A stretch of DNA of 64,000 bases from Microbacterium saccharophilum (GCF_007992455.1 NZ_BKAH01000006.1:109638-173637), one strand, 5' to 3'; shown: positions 24,617-33,994, counted from the first letter of the stretch. Notes: generated by a model from the sequence alone, not told the origin. A program made the numbers and translations.

Positions 24617-26152
24617 ATGACCAGGAACACCCGTCGCCTCGCGCTCGCCGCAGCCACCGCCGTCTCCGCGATGATGATGAGTGCCTGCGCGACCGCTGGT
24701 TCCGAGACAGCGACGCCGGACGCGACGGAGATCACCGTCGCCCTCGCACTGCCCACGTCGTGGGATCCCATCACCAGTCGCACCGGCTTCGACATCAACA
24801 CGATCTCGCTGGCGTACGCCTCGCTCACGCGTCTCGACGCGGACGGCGCGGTCCAGCCCAGCCTCGCGGAGTCGTGGGAGTACTCCGATGACGGAACGGC
24901 CATCACGTTCACGCTGCGCGACGGCCTCACCTTCAGTGACGGGGAGCCGGTCGACGCCGCCGCGGTGAAGGCCTTCTTCGATCGCGGGACGACCCAGGAG
25001 GACTCGCACCTCAAGGACCAGCTCGCCGACCTGAAGGAGGTCACCGTCGACAGCGAGCTGGAGGTGACACTCCACCTGACCGAGGTCGACTACCAGATCC
25101 CGTACCTCGTCGCCGGACGCACGGGTGCCATCGCCAGTCCCGAAGCGGGCACCGACCCGGCACGATTGGCCATCGAGCCGGTCGGAGCGGGCCCGTTCAT
25201 CCTGACCGACTTCGTACCCGAGTCGCAGGCGACGTTCGTGAAGAACCCCGACTACTGGGATGCCGAGAACATCCACATCGATGAGCTCGTCCTGAAGCCG
25301 CGTCTCGACGCCGCCACCGTCGTCGCGGCGATCCAGTCCGGCTCCGTCGATGTTGCAGTCATTCCCGCCACGCAGGTCGACGCGGCGGAGGCGGCGGGGA
25401 TCGACGTCACGATCGAGACGGCATTGACGGCGAGCGATGCGTCGATCAACCTCAACAAAGCCCCGTTCGACGACCCCGCCGTCGTCGAGGCGTTCCGCTA
25501 CGCCTTCGACCGGCAGGCATTCGTGGACGCGGTGACCGCCGGTCGGGGCAGTGTCACCCATCAGCCGTTCCCCGAGGGATACCTGGCGTTCAACCCCGCG
25601 GTCGAGGACCTTTGGGACTACGACCCTGCAAAGGCGAAGCAGCTTCTTGCGGACGCCGGCTACGAGGAGGGCGAGCTGTCGGTGGGAATCACCGCGCAGG
25701 CCGGCGCCGAGGTAGCCGCGGAACTCACGCAGGCGCAGTTGGAAGCCATCGGTGTCAACTCGACGATCAGCGTCGTTCCTGCGGGGTCCACCACGTGGCA
25801 GGACGAGGTCTACGTCGCCAAGTCCCCGCAGCTGGCCCTGGACGGCACCATCGGACGCGAGTCGCCGGTCGCGAACCTGCTGGCTACCTACGGGCCGCAG
25901 GGGATCATGAACCTCAGTGGACCTCACGCGACGGAAGAATTCCAGGCTGCGCTGGACGCCGTACGAGCGACGCCGATCGACGCTCCCGAGTACCAGCAGG
26001 TGCTGTGGGACGCCGTCGAGGTGGCCGTGACCCAGTCGCCCACGAACTACCTCTACAGCTCGCCGTGGATCTTCGCGACGAGCGAGAAGGTGGGTGATCT
26101 CAACCTCCTGCCCTCCCAGGTGCGCTGGGAAGGCGTCACCGTCAACGGGTGA
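24617..26152 (+). CDS. ABC transporter substrate-binding lipoprotein (peptide/nickel family)
   Basis: A 511-residue extracellular binding protein of the family-5 solute-binding type (OppA/DppA). The signal peptide ends in the lipobox MSAC-A (cysteine about residue 23), giving a lipid anchor. The body has LAESWEYSDDGTAITFTLRDG (described here in part: SWEYSDDGTAITFTLRDG) and NPDYWDAENI, typical of the family. It is cotranscribed with the permeases and ATPases that follow and with the flavin monooxygenase before it, so the ligand is more likely an organosulfur compound than a peptide; this is inference. Confidence 0.92.
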   Translation: MTRNTRRLALAAATAVSAMMMSACATAGSETATPDATEITVALALPTSWDPITSRTGFDINTISLAYASLTRLDADGAVQPSLAESWEYSDDGTAITFTLRDGLTFSDGEPVDAAAVKAFFDRGTTQEDSHLKDQLADLKEVTVDSELEVTLHLTEVDYQIPYLVAGRTGAIASPEAGTDPARLAIEPVGAGPFILTDFVPESQATFVKNPDYWDAENIHIDELVLKPRLDAATVVAAIQSGSVDVAVIPATQVDAAEAAGIDVTIETALTASDASINLNKAPFDDPAVVEAFRYAFDRQAFVDAVTAGRGSVTHQPFPEGYLAFNPAVEDLWDYDPAKAKQLLADAGYEEGELSVGITAQAGAEVAAELTQAQLEAIGVNSTISVVPAGSTTWQDEVYVAKSPQLALDGTIGRESPVANLLATYGPQGIMNLSGPHATEEFQAALDAVRATPIDAPEYQQVLWDAVEVAVTQSPTNYLYSSPWIFATSEKVGDLNLLPSQVRWEGVTVNG

Positions 26153-27186
26153 TGACGCACATGACCACGCTCGCTCCGCCCACCGCCGCTTCCCTCCCGC
26201 GACGGCGGGCGGAGCGCGCCCTGCGCCGCATCGCCGGAGCGGTCGGCAGAACGGCCCTCATCGTCATCCCGGTGTTCTTCCTCGCAACCGTCATCACCTT
26301 CGCGCTGGGCGCGGCAAGCGGTCTCAGCCCGGCCGCATCGCTCTCCGGGGATGAGGCGACACCGGAGCGCATCGCCGCCATCAACGCCGAGCTCGGCCTT
26401 GACCAGCCGGTCGTCGTGCAATACCTGACGTGGATGTCCCGGCTCCTGGCGGGAGACCTCGGCACGAGTTGGTACAACGGCTTCCCCGTGTCGGAGCTGA
26501 TCACCGAGCGCCTCGCCGTCACGGCGTCCATCGCCGGCGTCGCCCTTGGCATCGCTCTCGTTGCGGGCGTGGGGCTTGGCCTGCTCGCCGTCGTCTTCCA
26601 CGGGCGCTTGCTGGATCGGACGATCACCGCCTTCACGACCGCCATCTCCACGTTGCCGCCGTTCGTCGTCTCCATCGGCCTCATCGTGGTGCTGAGCGTG
26701 TGGCTGCGGCTGTTGCCCTCCTCCGGGTACGTGCCGTTCGCCGAGGATCCGGTGCTGTGGTTCCGGCTCATCCTCATGCCGGCCATCGCGCTGAGTCTGG
26801 ATCCCGCGGCCGAGTTGGCCCGTCAGCTCCGTACCGGACTGGTCCACGTGCTCGAGCAGAACTACATCGTGGGCGCCCGCGTTCGGGGGCTGAGCCCGGC
26901 CCGCATCCTCTGGGTGCACGCCCTCCGCAACGGGGCCGGCCCGGCGACGGCGATCCTCGGGATGAAGATCCCGACTCTCCTCGGCGGAGCCGTCGTGACC
27001 GAGACGATCTTCAGCATGCCCGGGTTCGGGATGCTGGCCGCGGACTCCGCATTGCGCGGCGACGTCCCTGTCGTGCAGGGCACCCTCGTCGTCGCGGTCG
27101 TGCTCGTCCTGGCGTTCAGCCTGCTCGTCAACATCGTGCTCGAGGGGCTGCAGCCCGCGGGCCGGAGAGAGGCGCGATCCGAATGA
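26152..27186 (+). CDS. ABC transporter permease (DppB/OppB-like)
   Basis: A 344-residue inner-membrane permease with six helices. The first helix (ALIVIPVFFLATVITFALG) is followed by a long external loop containing the LGLDQPVVVQYLTW motif of the DppB class, and the ATPase-contacting loop reads IVGARVRGLSPARILW. Its ATG at 26152 overlaps the previous stop (TGATG); a GTG just before it is also possible. Works with the DppC-like partner downstream. Confidence 0.92.
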   Translation: MTHMTTLAPPTAASLPRRRAERALRRIAGAVGRTALIVIPVFFLATVITFALGAASGLSPAASLSGDEATPERIAAINAELGLDQPVVVQYLTWMSRLLAGDLGTSWYNGFPVSELITERLAVTASIAGVALGIALVAGVGLGLLAVVFHGRLLDRTITAFTTAISTLPPFVVSIGLIVVLSVWLRLLPSSGYVPFAEDPVLWFRLILMPAIALSLDPAAELARQLRTGLVHVLEQNYIVGARVRGLSPARILWVHALRNGAGPATAILGMKIPTLLGGAVVTETIFSMPGFGMLAADSALRGDVPVVQGTLVVAVVLVLAFSLLVNIVLEGLQPAGRREARSE

Positions 27187-28067
27187 GAGCCGTCTTCCGA
27201 TCCGTGTCCGCCAAGATCGCCGCCGTGGTGCTGGCTCTCGTCGCGACGCTGGCCGCCTTCGGGCCGATCCTTGCGCCACATGACCCGCTCGCGCAGAACA
27301 CGGCCCTCCTGCTGCAAGGTCCCTCCTTCGTGCACCTGCTCGGGACCGACGCGCTCGGACGGGATGTCCTGAGCAGGCTGCTCGCCGGGTCGCCCGTCTC
27401 GCTGTCGGCTGCGCTCCTGGCGGTCGTGGTCGGGCTGGTGCTCGGCGTCATCCCCGGCCTCCTGTCGGTCTATCTCGGGCGCGCGTTCGAATGGGTGTCC
27501 CTTCGGCTCATGGACACCCTCATCGCGCTGCCGTTCCTCGTGTTCGCGATCGCGATGACCGCGCTCCTCGGCAACGGCGTCATCCAGGCGATGGTCGCCG
27601 TCGGTGTGCTGATCTCGCCGGCCTTCTACCGGGTGAGTCGGGCGGCGGCGCTCACGGCTTCGCGCTCCATGTACGTGGAGGCTGCCACGCTTCTGGGCGC
27701 ATCCACGGCCTGGGTGCTGCGCCGCCACGTCTGGCGTCATGTCCTCCCTGCTGTCGCCGTGACCGCGGCCGGCATGAGCGGCGCCTCGCTCGTGATCGTC
27801 TCGTCGCTGACGTTCCTCGGCATCGGCGTGGTTCCACCGACCCCGACGTGGGGAGGGCTGCTCGCCACCGATCTGCAGTACCTGTACCAGCGGCCGTGGG
27901 GGCCTGTCGCCCCGGCGCTCCTGATCGTCGCGACGGTGTGGGCGCTGAACGCCCTCGCCGATGCGCTGCGCGACGCGCAGACCGCGAAGGCGCGCCGTGT
28001 CGTCGCCGAGGAGCCCGCGACCGAATCCCTGCCGCTGTCCATAGCTGAACCGGAGGTCTCAAGATGA
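27183..28067 (+). CDS. ABC transporter permease (DppC/OppC-like)
   Basis: A 294-residue permease of the DppC class: an N-terminal helix, then LLGTDALGRDVLSRLLAGS (about residues 51-69), the hallmark of the class, then four to five further helices with the contact loop YVEAATLLGASTAWVLRRHV. The ATG overlaps the stop of the first permease (ATGA) and its stop overlaps the first ATPase gene. Confidence 0.92.
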   Translation: MRAVFRSVSAKIAAVVLALVATLAAFGPILAPHDPLAQNTALLLQGPSFVHLLGTDALGRDVLSRLLAGSPVSLSAALLAVVVGLVLGVIPGLLSVYLGRAFEWVSLRLMDTLIALPFLVFAIAMTALLGNGVIQAMVAVGVLISPAFYRVSRAAALTASRSMYVEAATLLGASTAWVLRRHVWRHVLPAVAVTAAGMSGASLVIVSSLTFLGIGVVPPTPTWGGLLATDLQYLYQRPWGPVAPALLIVATVWALNALADALRDAQTAKARRVVAEEPATESLPLSIAEPEVSR

Positions 28068-28882
28068 CAGATCTGCCCCTGCTGGAGATCCATGACCTGC
28101 GTATCGCGTCGGGGGCTTCGCAACTGGTCGGCGGCGTCGACCTGGTCCTGCGCCGGGGCGAGAGCGTGGGCATCGTCGGGGAGTCCGGCAGCGGGAAGTC
28201 GCTGACATGCCGCTCCGTCCTCGGCATCGTGCCCGAGGGGCTGGAAGTCAGCGCCGCTCGACTGGCCTTTCAGGGGACCGATCTCCGGTCGCTCAGTGAG
28301 CGCGCGTGGCGCGGGGTTCGCGGAAGCCGGATCGGCGCCGTGTTCCAGGACCCGGCGTCCTACCTGAACCCCTCGCTCACCGTCGGACGGCAGCTCGCCG
28401 AGGTGCTTCGCGTGAAGCAAGGGCACACACGCGGTACCGCTCGGACCGAGGCGATCGACCTCCTGGACCGGCTCGGCCTCCGCGATCCCGCGCGCGTCTT
28501 CACGCGCTATCCGCACGAGCTCAGCGGCGGAATGCTGCAGCGCGTGCTGATCGCCGTCGCCATCGCCGAGGGCCCGGATCTCCTGATCGCGGACGAGCCG
28601 ACCACGGCGCTGGACGCCACAGTGCAGGCCGAAGTGCTCGACGTGCTCGCCGACCTGCGTCGCTCGTCCGGATTGACGTTGCTGTTCGTCTCGCACGACC
28701 TCGCCGTCATCACGCAGGTGTGTGATCGTGTCCTCGTCATGCGTGACGGGGTGGTCGTGGAGGAGGGAGCGGTGACGGACGTCCTCAGGGCGCCACGGCA
28801 TCCATACACGCAGTCCCTCCTCGCCGCCCACCGTGAGTACGGACTCGACCGTCTTCGGCAGCAGGAGGTGGCGCATGTCTGA
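28064..28882 (+). CDS. ABC transporter ATP-binding protein (DppD-like)
   Basis: A 272-residue ATPase. Walker A is GESGSGKSLT (about residues 39-48), the signature LSGGMLQR, Walker B LLIADEPTTALD and the switch histidine VSHDLAV are complete. The C-terminal HPYTQSLL segment is typical of oligopeptide-type ATPases, although the iron-sulfur cysteine tail of some DppD proteins is absent. Starts with ATG overlapping the permease stop and overlaps the next ATPase by eight bases. Confidence 0.93.
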   Translation: MTDLPLLEIHDLRIASGASQLVGGVDLVLRRGESVGIVGESGSGKSLTCRSVLGIVPEGLEVSAARLAFQGTDLRSLSERAWRGVRGSRIGAVFQDPASYLNPSLTVGRQLAEVLRVKQGHTRGTARTEAIDLLDRLGLRDPARVFTRYPHELSGGMLQRVLIAVAIAEGPDLLIADEPTTALDATVQAEVLDVLADLRRSSGLTLLFVSHDLAVITQVCDRVLVMRDGVVVEEGAVTDVLRAPRHPYTQSLLAAHREYGLDRLRQQEVAHV

Positions 28883-29708
28883 CCTCATCGCGGAATTGCG
28901 CGACGCGACCGTGGGGTACCACCGGGGAACGCCGGTGCTGAAGGGTGTCACGCTCCGCATCGCGCCGGGTGAGTCCGTGGGGCTCATCGGGGAGACCGGT
29001 TCCGGCAAGACGACGATCGCGCGGTCCCTCCTCGGGCTGACACGCGTCCTCGCGGGCGAGGTCGCCGTCGACGGCCGGGATCTCGCACGCCTCCGGGGTC
29101 GCTCCCTGCGCGCGTTCCGGCGTGAGGGGGTCGTGCAGTACGTCTTCCAGGATCCGTTGCGCAGCCTCGACCCCGACATCCCCGTGGGCGATTCCGTCGC
29201 CGAGGGGCTCGATGTGCGTGGCCGCCTGGAGCGATCCGATCGGGCCACCCGGATCGCGGACGCGCTGCACGCCGTCGGTCTGGACCCCGCGCTCGCCGCC
29301 CGCCGGCCGGGCGACATCTCGGGCGGCCAGCGTCAGCGCATCGCCCTCGCCCGTGCCCTCATCCTCGAGCCCCGCCTGCTCATCCTCGACGAGCCGGTGA
29401 GTGCGCTGGATGCCGCGAACCGCGTGCACGTTCTCGACCTGCTCCGCCTCTCGGCGGGGGAGCGCGGCTTCGCGCAGCTCTTCATCTCCCACGACCTGGG
29501 CTCGGTGGCGGGCGTCACGGACCGGATCGCCGTCGTGTACCGCGGACGGATCGTCGAGGACGGGCCTACGGCGCAGGTGCTGACCCGCCCGCAGCATCCG
29601 TACACCCGGCTGCTCGTCGAGTCGGCGCCCACCCTCGATGCCGCGGGCGCCGACCGCGCACATCGCGCGAGACTGCGAGCCGAGATCGCCGAGCACTCCG
29701 CGGCATGA
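28875..29708 (+). CDS. ABC transporter ATP-binding protein (DppF-like)
   Basis: A 277-residue second ATPase forming a heterodimer with the one before it. Walker A GETGSGKTTI (about residues 38-47), signature ISGGQRQR, Walker B LLILDEPVSALD and ISHDLGS are present, with VFQDPLRSLDPDI in the Q-loop and the HPYTRLLVES end. The transporter thus has the full set of binding protein, two permeases and two ATPases in one operon. Confidence 0.93.
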   Translation: MSDLIAELRDATVGYHRGTPVLKGVTLRIAPGESVGLIGETGSGKTTIARSLLGLTRVLAGEVAVDGRDLARLRGRSLRAFRREGVVQYVFQDPLRSLDPDIPVGDSVAEGLDVRGRLERSDRATRIADALHAVGLDPALAARRPGDISGGQRQRIALARALILEPRLLILDEPVSALDAANRVHVLDLLRLSAGERGFAQLFISHDLGSVAGVTDRIAVVYRGRIVEDGPTAQVLTRPQHPYTRLLVESAPTLDAAGADRAHRARLRAEIAEHSAA

Positions 29709-29766
29709 GACGCAACAGACGGAAACACCCGCGATTTCGCCCGACCGCTGCTGTGGAATGGACACC

Positions 29767-30468
29767 ATGACGAACGCCACCGCCCCCGCGCCCGCCCTCT
29801 GGACGCCGCCCGCCGCCGTGCGGGTGCGCGGCGCATTGGCCCTCGTGGCCGGTGCCGGGGAGACGACCCGCGTGTACGAGCGGTTCGGCAGCCGCATCGC
29901 GGTGGACGGCTACGTCGTCGCCGCGTTCGAGGCGCCGGCCGCGGCCGATGCCGCCGCGTGGCTCGCCGTGCAGGAGCACGCGCCGCGCGTGCTGGTCGGC
30001 TCCGACCGTGGCGCCGCCGCCGTGCTGGCTCTGGCCGCGGACGGCGCTCCGGTCGACGGCGTCATCGTCGCCGGCACCCCGGCCGGGCCGGGCGACGACG
30101 CGGCGGCTGACGACGCGGAGCGCACCGCCTGCCCCGTGCACCTCGGCGTCCTCGGCGAGGCGGCGGCGCGCGCGACCTCTGCCGCCGTCGCGGCCGAGAT
30201 CGATCTCCCGGATGCCGCGGCCCTCGGCCGCCTGAGCGTCCCGGTCCTCGCGATCCACGGCGGCGCCGACGTCATCGCCCCGCTGGCCGCGGCCCGCGAT
30301 GCCCTGACGCCGATCCCGCACCTCGATCTCGTCGAGACGGTCGACGGCCTGCATGACGCGCTCAACGACGCGAGCCACCGCTCGGTCGCGGCGACGATCA
30401 TCCTGTGGCTCGAGCGGCTTCGCGCCTCCGGCGTGCAGACGCCGATCGTGCGGGAGATCGTCCGATGA
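29767..30468 (+). CDS. Alpha/beta hydrolase with aspartate nucleophile motif
   Basis: A 233-residue alpha/beta-hydrolase fold protein. The nucleophile elbow reads LVGSDRGAA (about residues 77-85): in the G-x-Nu-x-G pattern the nucleophile would be aspartate, as in epoxide hydrolases and haloalkane dehalogenases, rather than serine. The C-terminal catalytic histidine is likely in DGLHDALND. The GGAAT before the ATG is a weak ribosome binding site; an in-frame ATG nine bases upstream is possible. It is coupled to the sulfhydrylase gene downstream (ATGA overlap). A role in breaking down an organosulfur intermediate is inferred. Confidence 0.72.
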   Translation: MTNATAPAPALWTPPAAVRVRGALALVAGAGETTRVYERFGSRIAVDGYVVAAFEAPAAADAAAWLAVQEHAPRVLVGSDRGAAAVLALAADGAPVDGVIVAGTPAGPGDDAAADDAERTACPVHLGVLGEAAARATSAAVAAEIDLPDAAALGRLSVPVLAIHGGADVIAPLAAARDALTPIPHLDLVETVDGLHDALNDASHRSVAATIILWLERLRASGVQTPIVREIVR

Positions 30469-31793
30469 CCGACGGATTCGCCTCGCTCCAGGTCCAGCGC
30501 GGCTACACGCCCGGCACACCGCAGAACGCCGTCGCACCACCGATCTACCAGACCACGGCGTACGAGTTCGCCTCGCTGCAGGATGCCGCCGACATCTTCG
30601 CGCTCCGCAAGGTCGGGAACCTCTACAGCCGTGCCGCGAACCCCACGCAGCTCATCCTCGAAGAGCGCGTCGCCGCGCTCGAAGGCGGGCGCGCGGCGGT
30701 GGCCGTGGCATCCGGTCAGGCGGCCGTCGCGATCTCCCTGCTGGCCCTCGCCAAGGCGGGGGAGCACATCGTCGCTGCCCGCCAGCTGTACGGCGGCACC
30801 GTCGACCTCCTCCAGGAGACGTTCGCCGACTGGGGCATCGACGTCACCTTCGTCGACCAGGACGACCTCCACGCGTGGCGCGCAGCCCTCCGCCCCACGA
30901 CGCGCGCCCTGTTCGCCGAGTCGGTGACCAACCCGACGGCGCAGGTGCTCGACATCCGGTCGGTCGCCGACATCGCGCACGCGGCGGGCGTCCCGCTCGT
31001 CATCGACAACACCGTCGCCACGCCGTACCTGCAGCGTCCGGGCGAGCACGGCGCCGACATCGTCGTGCACTCCGCGACGAAGTACCTCGGCGGGCACGGC
31101 ACCTCGATGGGCGGCGTCATCGTCGACATCGGCTCGTTCGACTTCGGCGCGGAGCCGGCCCGCTGGCCGCAGCTGACCGAGCCGTACCCGCGCATCGCGG
31201 ACGTCGTGCTGTGGGACCGGTTCGGCCCATCCGGGCAGGCGCTCGCCGTGCTCATCAAGACGAAGTACGTGCACGACCTCGGGCCATCGCTGTCGCCGTT
31301 CAACGCCTTCCAGTTGCTGCAGGGCATCGAGACGCTCGACCTGCGGATCGCCAAGCACAGCGCCTCCGCGCTCGCCGTCGCGGAATACCTCGCGCAGCAC
31401 GAAGGCGTCGCGAGCGTGCAGCATCCCGGCCTCCCGTCCAGCCCGTGGTCAGAGGCCGCGCGCCGCTACCTGCCGCGGGGCGTCCCCGCCGTGTTCTCCT
31501 TCGACCTCGTCTCCACCGGCGACGCGGAGGCCGACCGCATCCGGGTGCACCGCTTCGTCGACGCGCTGCGGCTGGTGAAACTCGTCGCCAACATCGGCGA
31601 CGCGCGCAGCCTGGTCGCCCACCCGGCATCCATGACCCACAGTCACCTGACCGAGACGCAGCTCGCCGAGGCGGGCATCTCCCGCACGACAGTGCGTCTG
31701 TCGATCGGGCTGGAGGACCCGGCCGACATCATCGCCGACATCGCGCAGGCGCTCATCGCCGCATCCATCGAGACCGTGGAGGTCACCCCATGA
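30465..31793 (+). CDS. metY: O-acetylhomoserine / O-acetylserine sulfhydrylase
   Basis: A 442-residue PLP enzyme of the Cys/Met metabolism family that adds sulfide to O-acetylhomoserine, giving homocysteine. The PLP lysine is in [16 protein letters not shown] (about residue 208), the family pattern for MetY, with [16 protein letters not shown] early on and [18 protein letters not shown] near the end. Length fits MetY (about 430-445) rather than MetB (about 385, present at 39461). Set between a hydrolase and an SfnG-like monooxygenase, it would capture sulfide set free from organosulfur compounds. Confidence 0.92.
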   Translation: MTDGFASLQVQRGYTPGTPQNAVAPPIYQTTAYEFASLQDAADIFALRKVGNLYSRAANPTQLILEERVAALEGGRAAVAVASGQAAVAISLLALAKAGEHIVAARQLYGGTVDLLQETFADWGIDVTFVDQDDLHAWRAALRPTTRALFAESVTNPTAQVLDIRSVADIAHAAGVPLVIDNTVATPYLQRPGEHGADIVVHSATKYLGGHGTSMGGVIVDIGSFDFGAEPARWPQLTEPYPRIADVVLWDRFGPSGQALAVLIKTKYVHDLGPSLSPFNAFQLLQGIETLDLRIAKHSASALAVAEYLAQHEGVASVQHPGLPSSPWSEAARRYLPRGVPAVFSFDLVSTGDAEADRIRVHRFVDALRLVKLVANIGDARSLVAHPASMTHSHLTETQLAEAGISRTTVRLSIGLEDPADIIADIAQALIAASIETVEVTP

Positions 31794-32839
31794 CGATCAA
31801 CCTCGGCTACTGGACCCCCGTCTACGGCGGCTTCCTGCGGAACGTCGGCGACGAGGAGGGCATGGCCGCCACGTGGGCGTCGATCCGCGAGGTCTCCGTG
31901 ACTGCAGACCGGCTCGGCTTCCACACGACGCTCGTCCCCGAGCTGTACCTGAACGACCGGAAGGGCATCGACGCGCCGAGTCTCGAGGCGTGGTCGCTGA
32001 CCGCTGCGATCCTCGCCGTCACCGACCGCCTGCGGGTCATGACGGCCGTGCGGCCCGGTTTCCACTTGCCCGCCGTGCTCGCCAAGACCGTCTCGACCCT
32101 CGACTCCATCGCGCCGGGCCGCGTCGCCCTCAATGTCGTCGCGGCGTGGTGGGCGGAGGAGGCGCGCCAGTTCGGCGGCACCTTCACGACCCACGACGAC
32201 CGGTACGTGCAGGCCGAGGAGTTCGTGCAGGTCCTCCGCGGACTCTGGGGGCGCAGCCCGTTCACGTTCGCAGGCGACCACTATGAGCTCGAGGGCACGA
32301 TCGTCGAGCCGAAGCCGTCCGCGCAGCCCGTCGTCTTCGCCGGCGGCGAGAGCGAGGCCGGCAAGGAGTCGATCGCGCGTTTCGCGGACGCGTATGTCAT
32401 GCACGGCGGCACGCTCGACGAGGTGCGGGCCAACGTCGCCGACATCACCGAGCGCTCGCTGCGCATCCACGACCGGCCGCTCCGCGAGATCGGGATGCCG
32501 GCCTACGTCATCGTCCGCGACACCGAGGCGGAGGCGCAGCGGGAGCTCGAGCGCATCACGACGGTGGACCCGACCTCGCCGGGGTATGCGTCGTTCGAGG
32601 AGTTCCAGCGCAACTCCAAGCTGTCGCTGGAGCTGACCAAGCGTGAGTACTCCGTGGGCACGCGCGGCCTGCGCCCGAACCTCGTCGGGACGCCCGAGCA
32701 GGTCGCCGAGCGCATCCGCGCGTACGGGGATGCCGGCATCTCGCTGCTGCTCATCCAGTCCTCGCCGCTGAAGGAGGAGCTGGAGCGCATCGCCGAGCAG
32801 GTCTTCCCGCTCGTGCCGCAGGGCGAGTTGGTGCACTGA
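31790..32839 (+). CDS. sfnG: Flavin-dependent monooxygenase, SfnG-like
   Basis: A 349-residue luciferase-like monooxygenase. SfnG enzymes oxidise dimethylsulfone to methanesulfinate with FMNH2; alkanesulfonate monooxygenases (SsuD) are near relatives. The start LGYWTPVYGGFLRN and the block IAPGRVALNVVAAWWAEEAR are of the SfnG/SsuD kind, and HDDRYVQAEEFVQVLRGLW follows. It overlaps metY and, with TGATG, the FMN reductase gene that can provide its reduced flavin. Dimethylsulfone against other small sulfones or sulfonates cannot be settled here. Confidence 0.82.
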   Translation: MTINLGYWTPVYGGFLRNVGDEEGMAATWASIREVSVTADRLGFHTTLVPELYLNDRKGIDAPSLEAWSLTAAILAVTDRLRVMTAVRPGFHLPAVLAKTVSTLDSIAPGRVALNVVAAWWAEEARQFGGTFTTHDDRYVQAEEFVQVLRGLWGRSPFTFAGDHYELEGTIVEPKPSAQPVVFAGGESEAGKESIARFADAYVMHGGTLDEVRANVADITERSLRIHDRPLREIGMPAYVIVRDTEAEAQRELERITTVDPTSPGYASFEEFQRNSKLSLELTKREYSVGTRGLRPNLVGTPEQVAERIRAYGDAGISLLLIQSSPLKEELERIAEQVFPLVPQGELVH

Positions 32840-33399
32840 TGGCGCTCCGGGCCGTCGCCGTCTCGGGGAGCCTCCGGTCGCCCTCGACGACCGCGGCGCT
32901 CATCGACGGCATCCTGGACGAGCTGTCGGCGCACGTCGACATCACCCGCGAGGTCATCGAGTTGCATCCGATCGCGGGCGACCTCGCCGCCGCGCTGACG
33001 GGCGGGGGGACGTCGGATGCCGTCACGGCGGCGCTGGACGCCGTCGCCGGCGCCGACATCCTCGTCGTCGCGACGCCGATCTACCGCGGTTCGTACACGG
33101 GTCTGTTCAAGGAGTTCTTCGACCTCGTGCACCAGGACGCGCTCGCCGGCACCCCCGTGCTGCTCGCCGCCGGCGGCGGCGACGACCAGCACTCGCTCGC
33201 GATCGACCACCAGCTGCGGCCGCTGTTCGCGTTCTTCCGCGCTGTCTCGCTGCCGGTCGGGGTCTACGCGCGCGGCGCGGACTTCGCCGACCGCCGCATC
33301 AGCGGCGAGGCTCTCCCGGCCGCCATCCGCCGCGCCGTCGAGGCGGCACTCCCGGCGCTGCCCGGCGTGCCCAGCGTGACCCGCGTGCCCGTGCCGTAG
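32839..33399 (+). CDS. msuE: NADH-dependent FMN reductase (SsuE/MsuE-like)
   Basis: A 186-residue flavodoxin-like reductase: the phosphate-binding loop is SGSLRSPSTT (about residues 9-18), with ATPIYRGSYTGLFKEFFDLV (about 77-96) and the AAGGGDDQHSL segment of the MsuE branch. It reduces FMN for the two flavin monooxygenases of this locus. Its ATG overlaps the SfnG-like stop, so the pair is made together. It converges with the truncated pobA. Confidence 0.88.
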   Translation: MALRAVAVSGSLRSPSTTAALIDGILDELSAHVDITREVIELHPIAGDLAAALTGGGTSDAVTAALDAVAGADILVVATPIYRGSYTGLFKEFFDLVHQDALAGTPVLLAAGGGDDQHSLAIDHQLRPLFAFFRAVSLPVGVYARGADFADRRISGEALPAAIRRAVEAALPALPGVPSVTRVPVP

Positions 33400-33406
33400 C
33401 CCGCGG

Positions 33407-33502
33407 TCAGGCCGAGGCGAGCATCCGGCGCAGGTGCGCGCGCAGCGCCGTCAGCTCCTCCGCGCCGAGCGCGCCGGTCAGCTCGGCATCCGCGACGTTC
33501 AC
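33407..33502 (-). pseudogene. C-terminal relic fused behind truncated pobA
   Basis: A GTG overlapping the pobA stop begins 31 codons reading VNVADAELTGALGAEELTAL then RAHLRRMLASA and a TGA. The amphipathic helical end looks like the last helix of a MarR-type regulator or a similar small helical protein, but not like the C-terminus of PobA. The simplest reading is that a deletion joined the first third of pobA to the tail of a downstream gene of the same strand. Codon use is normal for the genome, so the event seems fairly recent. Confidence 0.5.
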
Positions 33503-33924
33503 GCGCGGCCGCAGCGGTCGGACTCGGCGCCCTCGACGCGGACGGCGGTGACGCCGAAGCGGAGATCCTGCCCGCCGGCGAGACGCGCCGCGATGAGGTC
33601 CTTGAGCGCCTCGTGCTGCGGGTACAGCCAGACGCTCCGGTCCACGAGGTGGGCGAAGTCGATGCGGTGGCCGGCCCCGTCGAAGCGCAACTCGATGCCG
33701 TCGTGCCGGTGCCCCACGGTGCGGGCGCGGCTGAAGTCGCCGAGACCGTCGAGGACTTCGACCGTGCCCTGCTCGAGGATGCCGGCGCGGATCGTGGACT
33801 CGATCTCCTCGCGGGTGCGCTGGTCGATCACGATCGATTCCATGCCGGCCTCGGCGAGGAGGTGCGAGAGCAGCAAGCCGGCGGGGCCGGCTCCGATGAT
33901 CGCGACACGGGTGGTGGTGGGCAT
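33499..33924 (-). pseudogene. pobA: Truncated 4-hydroxybenzoate 3-monooxygenase (PobA)
   Basis: The first 141 codons match the N-terminus of PobA, the FAD enzyme that makes protocatechuate from 4-hydroxybenzoate: VAIIGAGPAGLLLSHLLAEA (FAD-binding loop), EIESTIRAGILEQGTVEVLD, DFAHLVDRSVWLYPQHEALK. A full PobA is about 390-400 residues; here the frame stops after VTAVRVEGAESDRCGRA, in the middle of the FAD domain, leaving out the substrate domain. The product could not be active. Its operator (33995-34009) and the likely PobR regulator are intact. It looks like loss by deletion, not a sequencing slip, because no further PobA sequence is found in any frame behind it. Confidence 0.85.
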
Positions 33925-33994
33925 GACGTCTCCTTCGACGGGTGGGATGTCGGAGCCCAGTCTGCGCCGCCGCCGCCCACCCCGGAACGAGTCT

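Noticed and set aside
29709..30464. SAM riboswitch upstream of the metY unit
   Set aside because: Only 58 bases precede the hydrolase gene and I see no riboswitch-like stems.
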